A DNA stretch of 64,000 nt from Desulfonauticus submarinus (GTDB taxonomy: Bacteria > Desulfobacterota > Desulfovibrionia > Desulfovibrionales > Desulfonatronovibrionaceae), in assembly GCF_900104045.1 (NCBI RefSeq), contig NZ_FNIN01000002.1, positions 62,001 to 126,000 on the forward strand. Direction: 5' to 3'. Both the position numbers and the translations under genes were made by a program. This document shows, one piece after another, positions 39,407-48,489 of this stretch; positions within the stretch are counted from its first letter, which is position 1; each line of letters opens with the position of its first letter. The notes below the pieces were generated by a model. The model saw nothing but the letters and a program-made list of their open reading frames with translations. It had not been told where the DNA came from and made no database searches.

Positions 39407-39628
39407 ATGAAAAAAGAAATTCATCCTAAAATGTATAACACAACAGTAGTGTGTTCTTGTGGTTATTCTTTTGAAACCAAGTCTACTGCTGGAGAAAAAA
39501 TTATGGTGGAAATTTGCTCTAATTGCCATCCATTTTTTACTGGCCAACAAAAATTTGTAGATACTGCAGGAAGGATAGATCGTTTCCGTCGTAAATACGC
39601 TAAATTCCAAAAGAAAGAAGATAAATAA
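39407..39628 (+). CDS. rpmE: 50S ribosomal protein L31, zinc-binding form
   Basis: 73-aa ribosomal protein. It begins [22 protein letters not shown] and has [20 protein letters not shown] in the middle, with Cys pairs CxC and CxxC, so it is the C+ (zinc) type. It leads rpmE-DUF1385-prfA-prmC, a common translation-linked gene order. Confidence 0.97.
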   Translation: MKKEIHPKMYNTTVVCSCGYSFETKSTAGEKIMVEICSNCHPFFTGQQKFVDTAGRIDRFRRKYAKFQKKEDK

Positions 39629-39638
39629 TATTTAGTTT

Positions 39639-40559
39639 ATGGCTAAAGAATTTGTAGGTGGTCAGGCAGTCATGGAAGGCGTAATGATGCGCTTTCGTGA
39701 CTGGCTTTCAATTGCAGTTAGAACACCAAAAGGTAATATTGTAGTAAAAACGCACAAATGGTGGACACTTGGAAAGAGGTGGCAAAAGCTAAAGTTTATT
39801 AGAGGTTTTTTTGTATTATTAGAAACATTAGTAAATGGTATAAAAGCCCTTAATTATTCTGCTAAAGTAGCATTTGAGGAAGAGTCCGGAGAGGAGCTAA
39901 GTGCAGGAGCTATTTTGCTAAGTATGTCTTTAGCCATTGGATTTGCAGTGCTACTCTTTGTTATTTTGCCACATTTGTTATCTTTTCTTTTAAATAAAAT
40001 TGGCATGGCTGGGAATCTACACTCTCTATCTTTTCATCTCTGGGACGGATTATTTAAGTTAATACTTTTTTTAGGATATATTTTAGCTATTTCCCTTATT
40101 CCAGATATAAAACGAGTATTTGAATATCATGGAGCAGAACACAAAACCATTTATGCCTTTGAAAATTCTCTTGAGTTAACGTATGATAATATAAAGCAAT
40201 TTAGTAGACTACATCCTAGGTGTGGAACTTCTTTTTTATTATTTGTATTAGCAATTTCTGTATTTATTTTTGCCCTTATCATCCCTATTTTCCTAAATTT
40301 ATTTAATTTTCAAAATACATGGTTAAGGCACTTATTTACTCTAATCTTAAAAATAATTTTAATGATTCCTATAAGTGGAATTGCCTATGAAGTTATAAAG
40401 TTAGCAGGACAAAAAGAACACACCTGGTGGTGTAAAGTGTTGTGCTTACCTGGACTTTTTTTTCAATTCATTACCACTAAAGAACCAGATGCTAAACAAA
40501 TAGAAGTTGCTGTTGCAGCCTTAAAAGGAGCATTGGAGAAAGGAAATTATGCTAGCTAA
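39639..40559 (+). CDS. DUF1385 family membrane protein
   Basis: 306-aa protein with the family opening [12 protein letters not shown] (about residues 7-18). Three to five transmembrane segments follow in the second and third quarters. Conserved [12 protein letters not shown] (about 165) and [12 protein letters not shown] (about 188) carry His, Glu and Cys that could bind a metal. The family has no settled function that I can state. It lies between rpmE and prfA, overlapping prfA by 11 bp, a frequent arrangement. Confidence 0.9.
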   Translation: MAKEFVGGQAVMEGVMMRFRDWLSIAVRTPKGNIVVKTHKWWTLGKRWQKLKFIRGFFVLLETLVNGIKALNYSAKVAFEEESGEELSAGAILLSMSLAIGFAVLLFVILPHLLSFLLNKIGMAGNLHSLSFHLWDGLFKLILFLGYILAISLIPDIKRVFEYHGAEHKTIYAFENSLELTYDNIKQFSRLHPRCGTSFLLFVLAISVFIFALIIPIFLNLFNFQNTWLRHLFTLILKIILMIPISGIAYEVIKLAGQKEHTWWCKVLCLPGLFFQFITTKEPDAKQIEVAVAALKGALEKGNYAS

Positions 40560-41619
40560 GTTAGAAAGTCTAGAGCAAAAATTTTTAGAATTAGAAAAAG
40601 AATTAAGCTCCCCTGATATTTTTCAAGATCAAGAAAAATATAAAAAAATATCTAAAGCCCATTCTGAACTTCAAGAAATAGTTTCTACCTATCGAGAATA
40701 CAAAAAAATTCTAAATCAAATAAAAGAAAATCAGGAACTTCTAAAAGACAAAGACCCTGAAATTAGAGAGCTGGCAGAGGAAGAAATTAAAGAATTAAAG
40801 CCCCAACAAAAAAAATTAGAAGATAAATTAAAAATTTTACTCATACCAAAAGATCCGCTAGATGAAAAAAATATTATTTTAGAAATAAGAGCAGGCACAG
40901 GTGGAGAGGAAGCTGCTCTGTTTGCTGCAGATCTATTTAGAATGTACTCACGCTATGCAGAAAACAAAGGCTGGAAGGTAGAAATTATGGATGCCCATGA
41001 AACAGGAACTGGTGGCTTTAAAGAAGTAATTGCTAATATATCAGGAAAACAAGTTTATAGTCGCTTAAAATTTGAATCAGGAGTTCATAGAGTACAAAGA
41101 GTACCTGCCACAGAATCCCAAGGCCGTATCCATACTTCCGCAGTCACTGTGGCTATTCTGCCAGAAGCTGAAGAAATAGATATTCATATTGATCCTAATG
41201 AGCTCAGAATAGATGTTTTTCGCTCTTCTGGGCCTGGAGGACAAAGTGTAAATACCACAGATTCAGCAGTAAGAATTACTCATATCCCCACAGGGTTAGT
41301 TGTAACATGTCAAGATGAAAAGTCCCAGCACAAAAACAAAGCAAAAGCTTTAAAAGTGTTAAGAGCTCGTCTATTACAAATCAAACAAGAAGAACAAAAA
41401 AAAGAATTAGATGAAAATAGAAGATCTCAAGTAGGAAGTGGAGACAGATCTGAACGCATTAGGACATATAATTTTCCTCAAGGAAGAGTTACTGACCACC
41501 GTATAAATTTAACTATTTATAATCTTGACGCTATTTTAGAAGGAGAGTTAGATCAAGTAATAGATCCTCTTATTCAACATTTTCAAACCGAGGCTCTTAA
41601 ACAAGAAGCATCTATCTAA
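40549..41619 (+). CDS. prfA: Peptide chain release factor 1
   Basis: 356-aa class I release factor reading UAA/UAG. The catalytic GGQ motif is in [17 protein letters not shown] (about residue 230). The PxT-type recognition region is [19 protein letters not shown] (about 182-200), which marks RF1 rather than RF2. Its GGQ glutamine is the expected target of PrmC, encoded 9 bp downstream. Confidence 0.97.
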   Translation: MLAKLESLEQKFLELEKELSSPDIFQDQEKYKKISKAHSELQEIVSTYREYKKILNQIKENQELLKDKDPEIRELAEEEIKELKPQQKKLEDKLKILLIPKDPLDEKNIILEIRAGTGGEEAALFAADLFRMYSRYAENKGWKVEIMDAHETGTGGFKEVIANISGKQVYSRLKFESGVHRVQRVPATESQGRIHTSAVTVAILPEAEEIDIHIDPNELRIDVFRSSGPGGQSVNTTDSAVRITHIPTGLVVTCQDEKSQHKNKAKALKVLRARLLQIKQEEQKKELDENRRSQVGSGDRSERIRTYNFPQGRVTDHRINLTIYNLDAILEGELDQVIDPLIQHFQTEALKQEASI

Positions 41620-41628
41620 CGTGCTAAC

Positions 41629-42459
41629 GTGACTTATAGAGAAGCTTTAATAAAGGCTAATAAACTTCTACAAAACAATATTGATTCGCCCAATCTAGAC
41701 GCAGTTTTACTTTTAGCCTTTACCTTAAAAAAAAATAAAGAATATATTTATACTTGGCCTGATAAAAATCTTAATTTAAAAGAAGAAAATATTTTTTTTT
41801 CTTTTATAAATCAACGTATTCAAGGAAAACCTCTAGCTTATATCATACAAGAGAAAGAATTTTACGGTCTAAAATTTTATGTAAATCCTTATGTACTTAT
41901 TCCACGTCCAGAAACAGAACTAATTATAGATCAAGTAAAAAAACTTTTTTCTTTTGAGCAAAAGTTTACCTTCTGTGATTTAGGCACAGGGAGTGGATGT
42001 TTGGGCATTAGCCTAGTCAATAATTTTCCTCTCTCAAAAGGCATTTTAGTAGATTGTTCTTATCCTGCTCTAAAAATAGCAAAAAAAAACGCAAACCGAC
42101 ATAAAGCGTTAAATCATCTTGCTCTTGTACAAACCAATATGACAAAACTCCACTTTTCTAAAAAAATTGACTTATTGATAAGCAATCCTCCCTATATATC
42201 CTATAAAGAGGCTCAAGATCTCCCCCCAGAAGTTAAATCAGAGCCCCAAATAGCTTTAATAGGAGGTAAGACTGGCCTTTTATTTTACCCTTTTTTAGCT
42301 AAATTAGCAAAATATTGCCTTAAACCAAAAGGAAAATTAATAGCCGAATTTGGAGCAACTCAGACTGAATATATAAAAAAAATTTTTGCCAAATTTTCTA
42401 AAATAACCATCCATAAAGATTTGGCAGGACTAGATAGAATTATAGTTGTAGAAAAATAA
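41629..42459 (+). CDS. prmC: Release-factor glutamine methyltransferase
   Basis: 276-aa SAM-dependent methyltransferase that N5-methylates the GGQ glutamine of release factors. It has motif I DLGTGSGCLGIS (about residue 117) and the substrate-binding NPPY in LISNPPYISYKE (about 183). The helical N-domain includes RIQGKPLAYIIQEKEFYG. Start is GTG at 41629 with no clear Shine-Dalgarno sequence, which fits coupling to prfA. A terminator follows. Confidence 0.93.
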   Translation: MTYREALIKANKLLQNNIDSPNLDAVLLLAFTLKKNKEYIYTWPDKNLNLKEENIFFSFINQRIQGKPLAYIIQEKEFYGLKFYVNPYVLIPRPETELIIDQVKKLFSFEQKFTFCDLGTGSGCLGISLVNNFPLSKGILVDCSYPALKIAKKNANRHKALNHLALVQTNMTKLHFSKKIDLLISNPPYISYKEAQDLPPEVKSEPQIALIGGKTGLLFYPFLAKLAKYCLKPKGKLIAEFGATQTEYIKKIFAKFSKITIHKDLAGLDRIIVVEK

Positions 42460-42466
42460 CATTATT

Positions 42467-42491
42467 TTGTGGTAAAAAAACCACAATTTTT
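42467..42491 (+). terminator. Rho-independent terminator after prmC
   Basis: Seven-bp stem TTGTGGT (42467-42473) and ACCACAA (42480-42486) with a six-A loop, followed by TTTTT. It lies 8 bp after the prmC stop and ahead of lpxC. Confidence 0.75.
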
Positions 42492-42596
42492 CCAAAAACA
42501 ACACTCTACATTCAAATTTCTCAATAAAAATACAATAAAATAAGGATGTTAAGTTTGGAACAGTTTTTGTAGAGAAGGATTTTAAGGAGTGAAAAC

Positions 42597-43517
42597 ATGA
42601 GACAAAAAACCTTAAAAAAAACTATAAGCTGTGCAGGTATAGGACTTCATGAAGGTAAAAAAGTAAAGCTTACTCTAAAACCTGCAGCTGAAAATACAGG
42701 CATAGTGTTTTGGTTAAGAAAAAATCATAATGTCCATGCCTTTAATTTAAATCCCTATCTTGTTACTGAAACCACTTTAGCTACCACCATTGGCTACAAA
42801 GATAAACAAATAGCTACAGTAGAGCATTTGCTTGCAGCTATTCAAGGTTTAGAAATAGATAACTTAATTATAGAAGTAGAAGGAGATGAAATCCCTATAA
42901 TGGACGGCAGTGCTACTTCTTTTGTTTTTTTAATGCGTTCTGTTGGGATAAGAAAACAACATGCACCTAAAAAAGTTCTGGCTATAAAAAATAAAATAGA
43001 ATTTAAAGATGGAGATAAAAAAATAATAGCTAGGCCTTATCCTGGGTTAAAAGTAAAGTATCATATAAATTTTCCCCATCCTCTTATTGGAAAACAGACC
43101 TTTTGTTATTCTAATTCTTCAGAAAACTTTATAAAACATTTAGCAAAAGCAAGAACTTTTGGTTTTTTACAACAAGTAGAACTTCTAAAAAAAATGGGAA
43201 AGGCAAAAGGTGGTTCTCTAGAAAATGCAATTGTTTTAGATGAATATAATGTAATAAACCCAGATGGCTTGAGATTTAAAGATGAATTTGTACGCCATAA
43301 GACGTTGGATTTCTTAGGAGATATGATGTTATTGGGCCTTCCAATGTGGGGATACTTTGAAGTCTATTTTTCTGGACATGCTTTTAATAACCAATTTGTC
43401 CGATTCTTAGACAAAAATAAAAACTTTTATCTTCAAGAATTAACTTTAAATCAAGAAATGGATCAGCTAAAATTAGATCCAAATCCATCAGGTCTTAAAG
43501 AACCTGTTATGGCCTAA
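42597..43517 (+). CDS. lpxC: UDP-3-O-acyl-N-acetylglucosamine deacetylase
   Basis: 306-aa zinc enzyme for the committed step of lipid A synthesis, showing a Gram-negative LPS-bearing cell. Motifs: CAGIGLHEGKKV at the N-terminus, VEHLLAAIQGLEIDN (zinc His, about residue 78), DGSATSFV, then RFKDEFVRHKTLDFLGDM (zinc His and Asp, about 225) and FSGHAFNNQ (catalytic His). AAGGAG precedes ATG. Its stop codon overlaps that of the convergent DUF1858-like gene. Confidence 0.97.
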   Translation: MRQKTLKKTISCAGIGLHEGKKVKLTLKPAAENTGIVFWLRKNHNVHAFNLNPYLVTETTLATTIGYKDKQIATVEHLLAAIQGLEIDNLIIEVEGDEIPIMDGSATSFVFLMRSVGIRKQHAPKKVLAIKNKIEFKDGDKKIIARPYPGLKVKYHINFPHPLIGKQTFCYSNSSENFIKHLAKARTFGFLQQVELLKKMGKAKGGSLENAIVLDEYNVINPDGLRFKDEFVRHKTLDFLGDMMLLGLPMWGYFEVYFSGHAFNNQFVRFLDKNKNFYLQELTLNQEMDQLKLDPNPSGLKEPVMA

Positions 43518-43723
43518 TTAGAACTGATTTTTCGTATTGTCTCAATTATATAAGAACAATCTAATTTATATTTTTTACAAATCATCTCCAAAGGTGTAAA
43601 AAGTTCTTTACAAAGTAAACATACTCCAAGCTCTTCTCCTAATTGTCTAAAATATTGTTCAATGCTTTTATTCTCACTTACAATATCTAATAAAGTAAGG
43701 TTAAGAATATCTTTTATTTCCAC
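43514..43723 (-). CDS. Small DUF1858/ScdA-N-like protein
   Basis: 69-aa helical protein. The pattern of an N-terminal DIL/IVSENKSIEQYF helix, a GVCLLCKELFTPLE turn with Cys35 and Cys38, and a C-terminal KYKLDCSYIIETIRKI helix recalls DUF1858/ScdA N-terminal domains. I cannot confirm this without a profile search. It overlaps the kinase-like gene by 23 bp and is last in the yedE-tusA cluster, which suggests a role in that pathway. Confidence 0.65.
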   Translation of the reverse strand: MEIKDILNLTLLDIVSENKSIEQYFRQLGEELGVCLLCKELFTPLEMICKKYKLDCSYIIETIRKISSN

Positions 43724-44573
43724 TTAATACTGTCCTTAAAGCCTCAGGAATTTTCTTTATAATGTCTATTATTTGTGTTGCTGGAGTAGGTTTGGCTAAG
43801 CTACCAGCTAATCTATTTACTTTTGCTCCCAAAAATAAAGATTCTTCCCATGAGAATCCGGCCCTAACTAAAGCAGAGACAATTCCTGTTAAAGTATCTC
43901 CTGTTCCTCCTATTGCTTCTAATGCAGGTTCGCAAGGAGAGTCTACTGCTTTTAAAATTTCACCTTTCTTTACAATATAATCTTTTGCTCCCTTTACCAA
44001 AAGGTACTTGGCAGCATTTTTATGCTGCACTGAACGCCTAATAAGCTCCTCTGTGTTTTCTTCTTGATGCAAAATAAATCCTCTAGTATAAAAAGGATGT
44101 GGGGCACATTCATCTGCCAAAAATGCTAATTCTCCAATATCTGGGGTAAAAAGATCATACTTAGAAGCTTGTCCACTCATTTTAGCAGCATACATATGAC
44201 CAGCATCTGCAATTAACTTCGGCTGACAAGATAACTCTTCAATCGCAAGAAGCATCTTTATCTCCCAATCTATATTGGGGAGAAGATAGTGAAAAACTAT
44301 TAGAGTAGGCTTTAAGCTTCCTAAGTTATTAATTAAATAATTATAAACTTTTTGACTGCCATTGCCTTTGCCAATATCTCCTCCTAAAACCAAGAAAGGG
44401 AACTCTAGATTTAAGACCTCACAACAAACACATACTGCTCCGGCCAATGCAGGAGTCCCTCTAGTTATAGGGATAATCTTGTTCTCTATCTTGAGCTCAA
44501 AATTATCAAACAAAACTTTACCAGCTAAAAGACCAAAATCCTCCTGGGGAAATGTTCCAACTAGGATAAACAC
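43701..44573 (-). CDS. Ribokinase-fold protein related to NAD(P)HX dehydratase/carbohydrate kinases
   Basis: 290-aa protein with the ribokinase-like C-terminal signature AIGGTGDTLTGIVSALV (about residues 233-249), where the Asp is the usual catalytic base. LIADAGHM, DLFTPDIGELAFLADE and LLVKGAKDYIVKKG support the same fold. It resembles the NnrD/YjeF C-terminal domain more than a sugar kinase, but has no YjeF N-domain. Its place inside the yedE-tusA-DUF3343 cluster, overlapping both neighbours, suggests a pathway-specific role not captured by the NAD(P)HX repair label. Substrate unknown. Confidence 0.75.
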   Translation of the reverse strand: MFILVGTFPQEDFGLLAGKVLFDNFELKIENKIIPITRGTPALAGAVCVCCEVLNLEFPFLVLGGDIGKGNGSQKVYNYLINNLGSLKPTLIVFHYLLPNIDWEIKMLLAIEELSCQPKLIADAGHMYAAKMSGQASKYDLFTPDIGELAFLADECAPHPFYTRGFILHQEENTEELIRRSVQHKNAAKYLLVKGAKDYIVKKGEILKAVDSPCEPALEAIGGTGDTLTGIVSALVRAGFSWEESLFLGAKVNRLAGSLAKPTPATQIIDIIKKIPEALRTVLSGNKRYS

Positions 44574-45121
44574 TTCTTCTTAAGCTCCTCAAATGCCATA
44601 CCTAAAGCATAACCGCACAAAGTATGACTCAATTTCTTAGGATTTGAAATCTCAGTAATCTTTTTCCCTACAAGAGCAAAAGCAAGGTAAGGTACATCCG
44701 GACAACCTCCTCCTGACACATTAACAATTACAAGTGTATGTTTATCTATAGTTAGCTTCATATTAGCTGCTCTAACCATTAAAAAATTCCCAAAATCTTT
44801 CACTTGAAACACATTAACAGGCCTTAAAGACGTAGAAAATGGGAAAAAATCAAGAGGTTCTAATCCTCTTTTTTTTAAATGTGTTATGCATCTAGGAACT
44901 TCTATTAATTCTATCTCTAACCCTAAATCACATCCTGTTCTTATTTCTGCTGGAGGACCAATTACCCGAACGTTTACACCTTCTTCTTTTAATATTCTTT
45001 CGCCAGCTATAACTTCACTTGTATTAGAAAAAACAAGAATTCCCTTATCCTTAGCTTGAAAGTTTTTATTCTTCCAAAACCTCTCAATGTTTTTTATCCA
45101 TACTTTTAAAAAGTTGAACAT
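44561..45121 (-). CDS. DUF3343-domain protein with conserved C-terminal extension
   Basis: 186-aa soluble protein. Residues about 26-75 match DUF3343 (ILVFSNTSEVIAGERILKE, GPPAEIRTGC with Cys64), a small domain often found with TusA-like and selenium/sulfur-trafficking genes. The C-terminal half is a separate unit with SGGGCPDVPYLAFALVGK (Cys140) and a terminal helix. Four cysteines in all could carry sulfur or selenium. It starts 4 bp after tusA ends and overlaps the kinase-like gene by 13 bp. Confidence 0.72.
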   Translation of the reverse strand: MFNFLKVWIKNIERFWKNKNFQAKDKGILVFSNTSEVIAGERILKEEGVNVRVIGPPAEIRTGCDLGLEIELIEVPRCITHLKKRGLEPLDFFPFSTSLRPVNVFQVKDFGNFLMVRAANMKLTIDKHTLVIVNVSGGGCPDVPYLAFALVGKKITEISNPKKLSHTLCGYALGMAFEELKKKCLS

Positions 45122-45125
45122 TATC

Positions 45126-45341
45126 TTATTTTTTAATTTTTAAGACAATTATTTCTTCACTCTCTTCTTTAATTTCTACTTCCCAACCTTTTGAACCAGC
45201 AGCCCTACTTACATTTTCTAAGGCAGTCCTAGTATCTAAAATTATTTCAAACTCTCCTTTTCCCAATTCTTTCATTTTATCTAAAGCCAAAATAACAGGT
45301 TGAGGACAAGAAAGCCCTCGTGCATCTACTGTATCTGCCAT
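45126..45341 (-). CDS. TusA/SirA-family sulfur carrier protein
   Basis: 71-aa TusA-fold protein with the active CPxP motif in GLSCPQPVILALDKMKE (Cys12). TusA proteins carry persulfide, or possibly selenium, between donors and acceptors. It lies 12 bp after yedE and just before the DUF3343 gene, the usual YedE-TusA pairing, so it probably accepts the transported chalcogen. The YedF C-terminal (DsrE-like) domain is absent. Confidence 0.9.
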   Translation of the reverse strand: MADTVDARGLSCPQPVILALDKMKELGKGEFEIILDTRTALENVSRAAGSKGWEVEIKEESEEIIVLKIKK

Positions 45342-45353
45342 TGCCTTCCTCCT

Positions 45354-46442
45354 TTAATTTATCTTCCTTCTCATGGTGAAACCTACTAAAAGACAAAAAA
45401 CTAATCCCACAATTACAGCTACCATAGCATGAGGACCAATGCCTTTTGGAGAGCTAGCCAAACCAAAATTATGAGCAAAAGCAGCTCCTACAATCATACC
45501 CAAAACAAACACTCCTGCGTCACTATCACCCTCACCAGCCAAAAAAAGTTGTCTTCCAGGACAACCTCCTGCCAAAGCAAAGGCAAGACCTGCTAAAACC
45601 ATTCCTGTAAAATTCCAAAACCAATTGGAATGAGCTACTGGTTGATGATAGAAACCTGGATGAAATTGACTCAATACTAAGTTAGTAAGAAAAGCAGCAA
45701 TAACAAGAGCAATAACACCTAAAAGCAAATGAGATTGTCTAAACAAAATAAAATCTCTAAAAGCTCCCATAGTACAAAAACGACTTCTTTGGGCTAAAAA
45801 GCCAATAAGTAAACCAATTGCGAGAGAAATTAATAATGGAGCATGCATAGCTCCTGGTCCTTTAATACTATAAAATAATACTCCACTTTTATTAACTCCT
45901 ACAATTTGAGGCGAAACAATCATTAAAATAAAAAAACCCAACATTATTAGAGGAAAAATCAAACCTACAGAAGAATAAGTATTATAGCTCCGTCCTAAAC
46001 TATAACCTTTTTTAAAAAATAAAGTACCAATCCATATTCCTACCACTAATCCAGCTAATCCAAAAAGAGCATTGCCATCGCCCCCAGCTAAGCGTAATAA
46101 AGCTCGCCAAGGGCATCCTAAAAAGACTAGTGCGCCAATCATGGCAAAAACACCTAAAACAAACCTAACTAAAGGCGCAGAACCTGACCTAGGTTTAAAT
46201 TCTCTAAACAAAAAAGCTGCTAGAAGAGAACCTAAAACAAATCCTATAATCTCTGGCCTCATGTATTGAACAACTGCAGCTCGATGCAAACCTAAGGCGC
46301 CAGCAATGTCTCGCTCAAAACAAGCCACACAAATCCCCATATTAGGAGGGTTACCTAGTTTTTGCAAAATAGGCGCTAACACTCCTATGATCGCACCTAC
46401 AACTACAATACCTAAACTGGAACTAAAAAAATTTTTCCTCAT
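45354..46442 (-). CDS. YedE/YeeE-family membrane transporter (putative selenium or thiosulfate/sulfur)
   Basis: 362-aa polytopic membrane protein with about ten transmembrane helices and an internal duplication. The conserved cysteines are arranged symmetrically: Cys38/Cys41 (GICVACFERD) and Cys110 (GCPWRALLRLAGGD) in the first half, Cys223 (RFCTMGAFRD) and Cys294 (GCPGRQLFLAGEGD) in the second. YeeE homologues move thiosulfate through such a Cys relay. The LRLAGGDGNAL form and the neighbours resemble the YedE group linked to selenium metabolism. It leads the five-gene cluster; GGAGG precedes ATG. Confidence 0.88.
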   Translation of the reverse strand: MRKNFFSSSLGIVVVGAIIGVLAPILQKLGNPPNMGICVACFERDIAGALGLHRAAVVQYMRPEIIGFVLGSLLAAFLFREFKPRSGSAPLVRFVLGVFAMIGALVFLGCPWRALLRLAGGDGNALFGLAGLVVGIWIGTLFFKKGYSLGRSYNTYSSVGLIFPLIMLGFFILMIVSPQIVGVNKSGVLFYSIKGPGAMHAPLLISLAIGLLIGFLAQRSRFCTMGAFRDFILFRQSHLLLGVIALVIAAFLTNLVLSQFHPGFYHQPVAHSNWFWNFTGMVLAGLAFALAGGCPGRQLFLAGEGDSDAGVFVLGMIVGAAFAHNFGLASSPKGIGPHAMVAVIVGLVFCLLVGFTMRRKIN

Positions 46443-46736
46443 TACTGATATGCCTCCTCTAATTAAGTTAAAAAATCACTCCTCTTAGTAAATGACAAAA
46501 ACTACAGCCTTAACACCCATCCTATCTTTTTAATATATCTCTCAAAGCAATAATTATTTCAAATAGAAATATTTGATGAAAAGGATAATAGACTATAAAA
46601 AAAAACTATACGTTGGTATTAAAAAAAGAACAATTAAGCTCTTATATTAATCTTTTAATAACACTCTGTACTGGAGAAATTAAATTATAAGAAATTAAAA
46701 TTATAGATAGGAATTAAAAGTTAAATGGATATAAAA

Positions 46737-47588
46737 TTATATTTCAGCAAGGTTCAAGTTTCTATTTAAAGATTCTTGAATCCCCTCTCCTAATAAATTT
46801 GAAGATATTAAAGTAATCACAGTCATACCCCCAGGAGCTAAAATTAAATGAGGAGCTGTAAAGATATAAGAAAATCCCTCTCTTATCATCATACCCCATT
46901 CTGGAGTAGGTGGTTGAATTCCTACTCCTAAAAAACCTAAACCAGCAATTGAAACAACCTTACGTCCAAAATCAAAAGAAGCAAGCGTTAAGGTAGGAAT
47001 TATAGCATGTGGCAATATATGTCTGGATATAATATAAAAAGGCTTTGCTCCCATTAGGTTTGTTAAGAAAACAAAATCTTCATTTTTAATTTCTATAACA
47101 GAAGCTCTAACTAACCGAGCATATTTAGGCCACGACATAATAGCCAAAATATAAATAATATTTAAAAGGGAAGTGCCTAAAAAACTAACTAAGGCCAAAA
47201 TTACAATTAAACTAGGCAAAGATAATATTATATCACTAATCATCATTAAAATCTCTTCAACAAATCCACCAAAATACCCCGATATAATACCTACAATAGT
47301 ACCGAGTAAGAATGATCCTAGCATTGTCATAAACGCTATGGAAAATGATATTCTTCCTCCATACATAATTCTAGTAAATATGTCTCGCCCAAATTGGTCT
47401 GTTCCGAAAGGATGTTTTAAACTAGGGGGTTTTAATCTATTATAAATATTTTGAGATTCGTAAGTATAAGGACTAAATAATGGACCAACTATAAAAATAG
47501 TAAACATAGCCAATAATATCATTATTCCAATAAAAATTTTTTTATTTTCTCTAAACATTTTTATATTTTGCTTCAGGATTAATAACAA
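46737..47588 (-). CDS. Peptide/nickel-type ABC transporter permease (DppC/NikC-like)
   Basis: 283-aa inner-membrane permease with about six transmembrane helices. The N-terminal PPSLKHPFGTDQFGRDIFTRIM (split at about residues 50-71) is the DppC/OppC hallmark. The EAA loop contains LMGAKPFYIISRHILPH (about 184-200). It overlaps the upstream permease gene by 38 bp and ends the minus-strand half of the transporter locus. Confidence 0.9.
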   Translation of the reverse strand: MLLILKQNIKMFRENKKIFIGIMILLAMFTIFIVGPLFSPYTYESQNIYNRLKPPSLKHPFGTDQFGRDIFTRIMYGGRISFSIAFMTMLGSFLLGTIVGIISGYFGGFVEEILMMISDIILSLPSLIVILALVSFLGTSLLNIIYILAIMSWPKYARLVRASVIEIKNEDFVFLTNLMGAKPFYIISRHILPHAIIPTLTLASFDFGRKVVSIAGLGFLGVGIQPPTPEWGMMIREGFSYIFTAPHLILAPGGMTVITLISSNLLGEGIQESLNRNLNLAEI

Positions 47589-48483
47589 AATAAGAAATAT
47601 CTGTAAGCAAATTAATTAAGGCAAAAACAAATCCAACTACAATAATACAAGCTTGTATTACAGGAAGATCTTTAGACAAAAGAGCATTTTCTAACAACAT
47701 CCCCAAACCAGGCCAACCAAAAATAGTTTCTACAATTACACTTCCTTCTAAAAGCCATCCTAATTCTAATCCTATACAAGTAATCACTGGGATTAAAGCA
47801 TTACGAAATATATAACGTTTAAAAATCAACCATCTTCCTAACCCTTTAGATTGAGCAAAAAGAATATATTCTTTTGTTAAAACATTAATTACACTCACCC
47901 GAGTTACTCTAGAAATTACAGCTATATATCCAACTGCTAATGTGAATGCGGGTAAAATTAAGCATTTTGGCATCTCTGCTCCTGCTGCTGGTAATATTCC
48001 AAGCTGAATGGAAAAAATTATCATCAAAACTATACCTAAAAAAAAATTAGGCAATGCATCACATAAAGACAAAATAACTAATAAAACTGTATCTATAAGT
48101 TTATTTCTATATATTCCACATATAAAACCAGTACTAATAGAAATTGGCAATGAAATTAAAAAAGCAAAGAACGCTAAAATACATGTCATAAAAAAACGTT
48201 CTTTTACTAATTTACTCACCTCTTCACCAGAAACAAACGATCTTCCCCAATTGCCATGAAGATAGTTTTTTAACCACCTAGTATAAAGTACAAAAGGGGA
48301 GGCATTTAAGTTGAGTTCTTCCCTAACTTTCTCAACAACTTCAGGAGGGGGGAATTCTCCCCCCATTCTCTGCCAAGCTATTAAATCTGCAGGATCTCCT
48401 GGAGTTAAAAGAAAAAGAGAGAATGAAACTATTGATAATAATATAAGTGTTAAAATAAATAAAAATAATCTTCTAAAACACAT
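47551..48483 (-). CDS. Peptide/nickel-type ABC transporter permease (DppB/NikB-like)
   Basis: 310-aa permease with an N-terminal anchor helix and about five further helices. The DppB/OppB markers are FLLTPGDPADLIAW (about residue 24) and the EAA-type loop SKGLGRWLIFKRYIFRNALIPV (about 214-235). It lies 6 bp after the binding-protein gene and overlaps the second permease. Pairs with it to form the translocation pathway. Confidence 0.9.
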   Translation of the reverse strand: MCFRRLFLFILTLILLSIVSFSLFLLTPGDPADLIAWQRMGGEFPPPEVVEKVREELNLNASPFVLYTRWLKNYLHGNWGRSFVSGEEVSKLVKERFFMTCILAFFAFLISLPISISTGFICGIYRNKLIDTVLLVILSLCDALPNFFLGIVLMIIFSIQLGILPAAGAEMPKCLILPAFTLAVGYIAVISRVTRVSVINVLTKEYILFAQSKGLGRWLIFKRYIFRNALIPVITCIGLELGWLLEGSVIVETIFGWPGLGMLLENALLSKDLPVIQACIIVVGFVFALINLLTDISYFVINPEAKYKNV

Positions 48484-48489
48484 TATTGA

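Noticed and set aside
46443-46736. Possible small gene or RNA in the 294-bp gap between yedE and the permease gene
   Set aside because: Only AT-rich sequence with stops in all frames and no stable hairpin with a U-run. It most likely holds the yedE promoter.
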